Positions 6,722 through 8,340 of a stretch of 8,340 bases of DNA are shown here, one piece after another (the first letter of the stretch is position 1; each line of letters begins with the position of its first letter). Where the stretch lies: contig JAJFHB010000205.1 of assembly GCA_021775795.1 (NCBI GenBank), positions 1 to 8,340 on the forward strand. Direction: 5' to 3'. The notes beneath the pieces are model-generated. The model saw only the letters and a program-made list of their open reading frames with translations. It did no database searches and was not told the DNA's origin. The DNA comes from Hyphomicrobiales bacterium (GTDB lineage Bacteria; Pseudomonadota; Alphaproteobacteria; Rhizobiales; JAJFHB01). A program made the translations under genes and the position numbers.

Positions 6722-7536
6722 AACCTGCTCCCTTCGATTATGTTCGGGTCGAAAATGTCGACGAGGCCGTCGATCTGCTCGCAGAACATGGTGACGACGC
6801 ACGCCTGATCGCCGGCGGTCAATCGCTGATGCCAATGCTGAACATGAGGCTTGTACGGCCAGAGCTCCTCATCGACATTTCGCACCTTGATGAGCTCAAG
6901 AAGATTGAGAAAACCAACGGCAACATTTCCATCGGCGCCGGTGTCACGCAAGGCGTGCTTGCCACCTGGAACGATCTGGAAACAGAGCTTCCACTTGTTG
7001 CCCGTGCGTTACCCAATGTTGGGCATTTTCAGACCCGAAACCGGGGCACTGTCTGCGGCTCAATTTGCCACGCCGATCCTTCATCAGAACTGCCACTGTG
7101 TCTTGCCCTACTGGAGGGTGAGATCGAGCTTCGAAGCAAACGCGGCAGCCGGATGATCAAAGCTGCAGAGTTCCAGAAGGGCGTCTTGACGACAGACCGC
7201 GCGGCAGACGAACTTGCTGTCAGCGTCAGATTTCCCGTAACCACAAATGGCAAGAGTTTCGCCTTCACCGAATTCAACCACCGTCACGGTGATTTCGCTG
7301 TCGTAGCTCTCGCCGCCAGCCGTCAGGGCAAGCGCATCAGCCTGGCCGTAGGCGGTGTCACCGACAAGCCGGAAGTGCGCCAGTGGGAAGGCCTTGAGGG
7401 TTCTGCAATCGCCGATGCCCTCAATGATTTTGCCTGGGAACTGGGCGGCAGCGATGACATTCATGCAACGGCACAGCACAGGCGGCAATTGATCCGGCAT
7501 CTGGGCTACAAGGCGATTGAGGAGACCGCACAGTGA
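6718..7536 (+). CDS. Molybdenum hydroxylase FAD-binding (medium, CoxM-like) subunit
   Basis: This is the 272-residue flavin subunit that takes electrons from the [2Fe-2S] subunit and passes them to the final acceptor. The first FAD-binding motif AGGQS is at 32-36, within IAGGQSLMPMLNMRL, and the second region is NRGTVCGSICHADP at 108-121. The usual second motif is T-I-G-G-[SD]; here it is T-V-C-G-S, with Cys113 replacing the first Gly and a further Cys at 117. The C-terminal CO-dehydrogenase-flavoprotein domain includes HRHGDFAVVA (188-197) and ends with a typical HRRQLIRHL helix (254-262). Length is normal for the family. The ATG overlaps the large-subunit stop as ATGA and is preceded by GGAGGG at 6707-6712, five bases away, so equimolar coupled synthesis is likely. 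The acceptor (quinone, NAD or a cytochrome) is not evident. Family assignment is very secure. Confidence 0.95.
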   Translation: MKPAPFDYVRVENVDEAVDLLAEHGDDARLIAGGQSLMPMLNMRLVRPELLIDISHLDELKKIEKTNGNISIGAGVTQGVLATWNDLETELPLVARALPNVGHFQTRNRGTVCGSICHADPSSELPLCLALLEGEIELRSKRGSRMIKAAEFQKGVLTTDRAADELAVSVRFPVTTNGKSFAFTEFNHRHGDFAVVALAASRQGKRISLAVGGVTDKPEVRQWEGLEGSAIADALNDFAWELGGSDDIHATAQHRRQLIRHLGYKAIEETAQ

Positions 7537-8045
7537 AACATCTCTCTCGCGACAGTCGTCACCCCGTAAGCTTTGAACTCAACGGCAGGGTGGTCGAAGG
7601 TTTTTCCGAGCCGCGCATGCTCCTTTGCGATTTTCTGCGCCACGAAATTGGCGCCACGGGAACTCACGTCGGTTGTGAACACGGTGTATGCGGTGCCTGC
7701 ACCATCCTCATTGACGGCAAAGCAAGCCGCTCTTGCCTGATGCTGGCGGTTCAAGCGGACGGCACAGAAATTCATACCATTGAAGGACTTACAAGACCGG
7801 ATGGAAGTTTCGGCATCCTTCAGCAGGCCTTTCATGAAAACTTTGCCCTGCAATGCGGCTTTTGCACTCCAGGCATCTTGATGTCGCTGAGTGAGTTTCT
7901 CAAAGACAACCCGGATCCTTCGGTCGAGGAAATCAAAGTCGCGCTCAGCGGTAACATCTGCCGCTGCACGGGCTACACAGAAATCATAAATGCCTGCCTC
8001 GATGCTGCCGCCGCATTGCGCGCCAGCAAGGCGGAAGCGGTTTAG
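7533..8045 (+). CDS. Molybdenum hydroxylase [2Fe-2S] (small, CoxS-like) subunit
   Basis: This is the 170-residue iron-sulfur subunit carrying electrons from the Mo site to FAD. The N-terminal plant-ferredoxin-like domain has the cluster ligands Cys48, Cys53, Cys56 and Cys68 (CEHGVCGAC, then SRSC). The C-terminal helical domain has Cys108, Cys111, Cys143 and Cys145 (CGFCTPG and GNICRCTGY). All eight expected ligands are present, so both clusters should assemble. The start is GTG at 7533, overlapping the FAD-subunit stop as GTGA, with GAGGAG at 7519-7524 eight bases upstream. Length and layout match the family. A short N-terminal segment, about ten residues, precedes the first beta strand. Together with the two preceding genes this completes a heterotrimer in large-medium-small order, unlike the medium-small-large order of classic cox operons. 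Very secure. Confidence 0.96.
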   Translation: MKHLSRDSRHPVSFELNGRVVEGFSEPRMLLCDFLRHEIGATGTHVGCEHGVCGACTILIDGKASRSCLMLAVQADGTEIHTIEGLTRPDGSFGILQQAFHENFALQCGFCTPGILMSLSEFLKDNPDPSVEEIKVALSGNICRCTGYTEIINACLDAAAALRASKAEAV

Positions 8046-8054
8046 GAGGCGGAC

Positions 8055-8340
8055 ATGCGCGCTGTCATCGTAAATGAATTCGGGCCAATCCCATCCCACA
8101 AGGTTGAGGTGACCGCCGATCCGGTCGCCGGCGACGGTGAGGTCCTGATTGAGAACCACGCCATCGGGATCAACTTTCCCGACGCGCTCATGCTGCAGGG
8201 GAAATACCAGAAGAAGCCAGACCGCCCCTTTGTTCCCGGCCGCGATTGTGCCGGCATCGTCAAAGCAGTGGGCAGCGGTGTATCCGGATTCAAACCGGGA
8301 GACCGCGTGGTTGCGCAGGTCTTCAAGGGCGCATTCGCAG
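8055..8340 (+). CDS. NADPH:quinone oxidoreductase-like MDR protein, 5' part only
   Basis: Ninety-five codons are visible from the ATG at 8055; the gene runs off the window. The start MRAVIVNEFG, the stretch INFPDALMLQGKY (about residues 43-55), PFVPGRDCAGIV (about 62-73) and FKPGDRV (about 81-87) are typical of the N-terminal GroES-like domain of zinc-independent quinone oxidoreductases in the medium-chain dehydrogenase/reductase superfamily. The catalytic-zinc cysteine of alcohol dehydrogenases is absent at the expected place (NFPD instead), which favours the zinc-free quinone reductase or enoyl-reductase branch. AGGAGG at 8044-8049, five bases before the ATG and overlapping the preceding stop, fixes the start. 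The nine-base gap to the FeS gene indicates one operon. It may reduce an unsaturated or carbonyl intermediate of the same pathway, or a quinone; the fragment does not tell which. Confidence 0.88.
   Translation, partial: MRAVIVNEFGPIPSHKVEVTADPVAGDGEVLIENHAIGINFPDALMLQGKYQKKPDRPFVPGRDCAGIVKAVGSGVSGFKPGDRVVAQVFKGAFA

Noticed and set aside
8046..8054. Possible terminator between the FeS gene and the quinone-reductase-like gene
   Set aside because: The gap is nine bases, is taken up by the ribosome binding site and has no room for a hairpin.
7506..8159. Minus-strand open frame of 217 codons opposite the FeS-subunit gene
   Set aside because: It is fully antisense to the [2Fe-2S] subunit and its neighbours, whose eight cluster cysteines prove the plus strand is coding.
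1..8340. RNA genes, CRISPR repeats, insertion sequences or attachment sites
   Set aside because: No tRNA-like cloverleaf, repeated unit, transposase or terminal inverted repeat was found by eye; coding genes fill the window except for 3598-3721.

Overview
The window carries two divergently transcribed operons that share a 124-base AT-rich promoter region. Base composition (GC-rich coding DNA with GC-preferring third positions), tightly overlapping genes and strong purine-rich ribosome binding sites point to a proteobacterium. An alphaproteobacterium is my best guess, but nothing here is a decisive taxonomic marker. No RNA gene, mobile element, CRISPR array or long repeat is visible, and almost every base outside the central promoter region is coding.

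Left half, minus strand: hyuA (3597 down to 1519) followed by hyuB (1522 down to the window edge, 3' end missing). They overlap by ATGA and encode the two subunits of an ATP-dependent hydantoinase/oxoprolinase-type amidohydrolase, the family that opens lactam, imide or hydantoin rings at the cost of ATP and that also includes acetone and acetophenone carboxylases. The longest hyuA frame starts at 3675, but a strong ribosome binding site shows that the real start is the GTG at 3597.

Right half, plus strand: a complete three-subunit molybdenum hydroxylase of the xanthine dehydrogenase/CO dehydrogenase family in the order large (3722-6721), FAD (6718-7536) and [2Fe-2S] (7533-8045), coupled by ATGA and GTGA overlaps. 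Nine bases later an NADPH:quinone-reductase-like MDR gene begins at 8055 and runs off the window. The large subunit is unusual. It has no CO dehydrogenase selenium-loop cysteine, its active site reads as a hydroxylase for aromatic or heterocyclic substrates, and its C-terminus carries an in-frame CoxG-type SRPBCC domain plus a Trp/Arg-rich tail. CoxG is normally a separate membrane-recruitment and quinone-linking protein.

Working hypothesis (inference): the cluster is a catabolic module for a nitrogen heterocycle or lactam-forming compound. The molybdenum hydroxylase adds oxygen from water next to a ring nitrogen, giving a lactam or imide, and passes electrons through FeS and FAD. The fused CoxG domain may link the enzyme directly to the membrane quinone pool. 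HyuA/HyuB then opens the oxidised ring. The substrate cannot be read from this sequence. Overlapping divergent promoters with a palindrome between them suggest that one regulator controls both arms.
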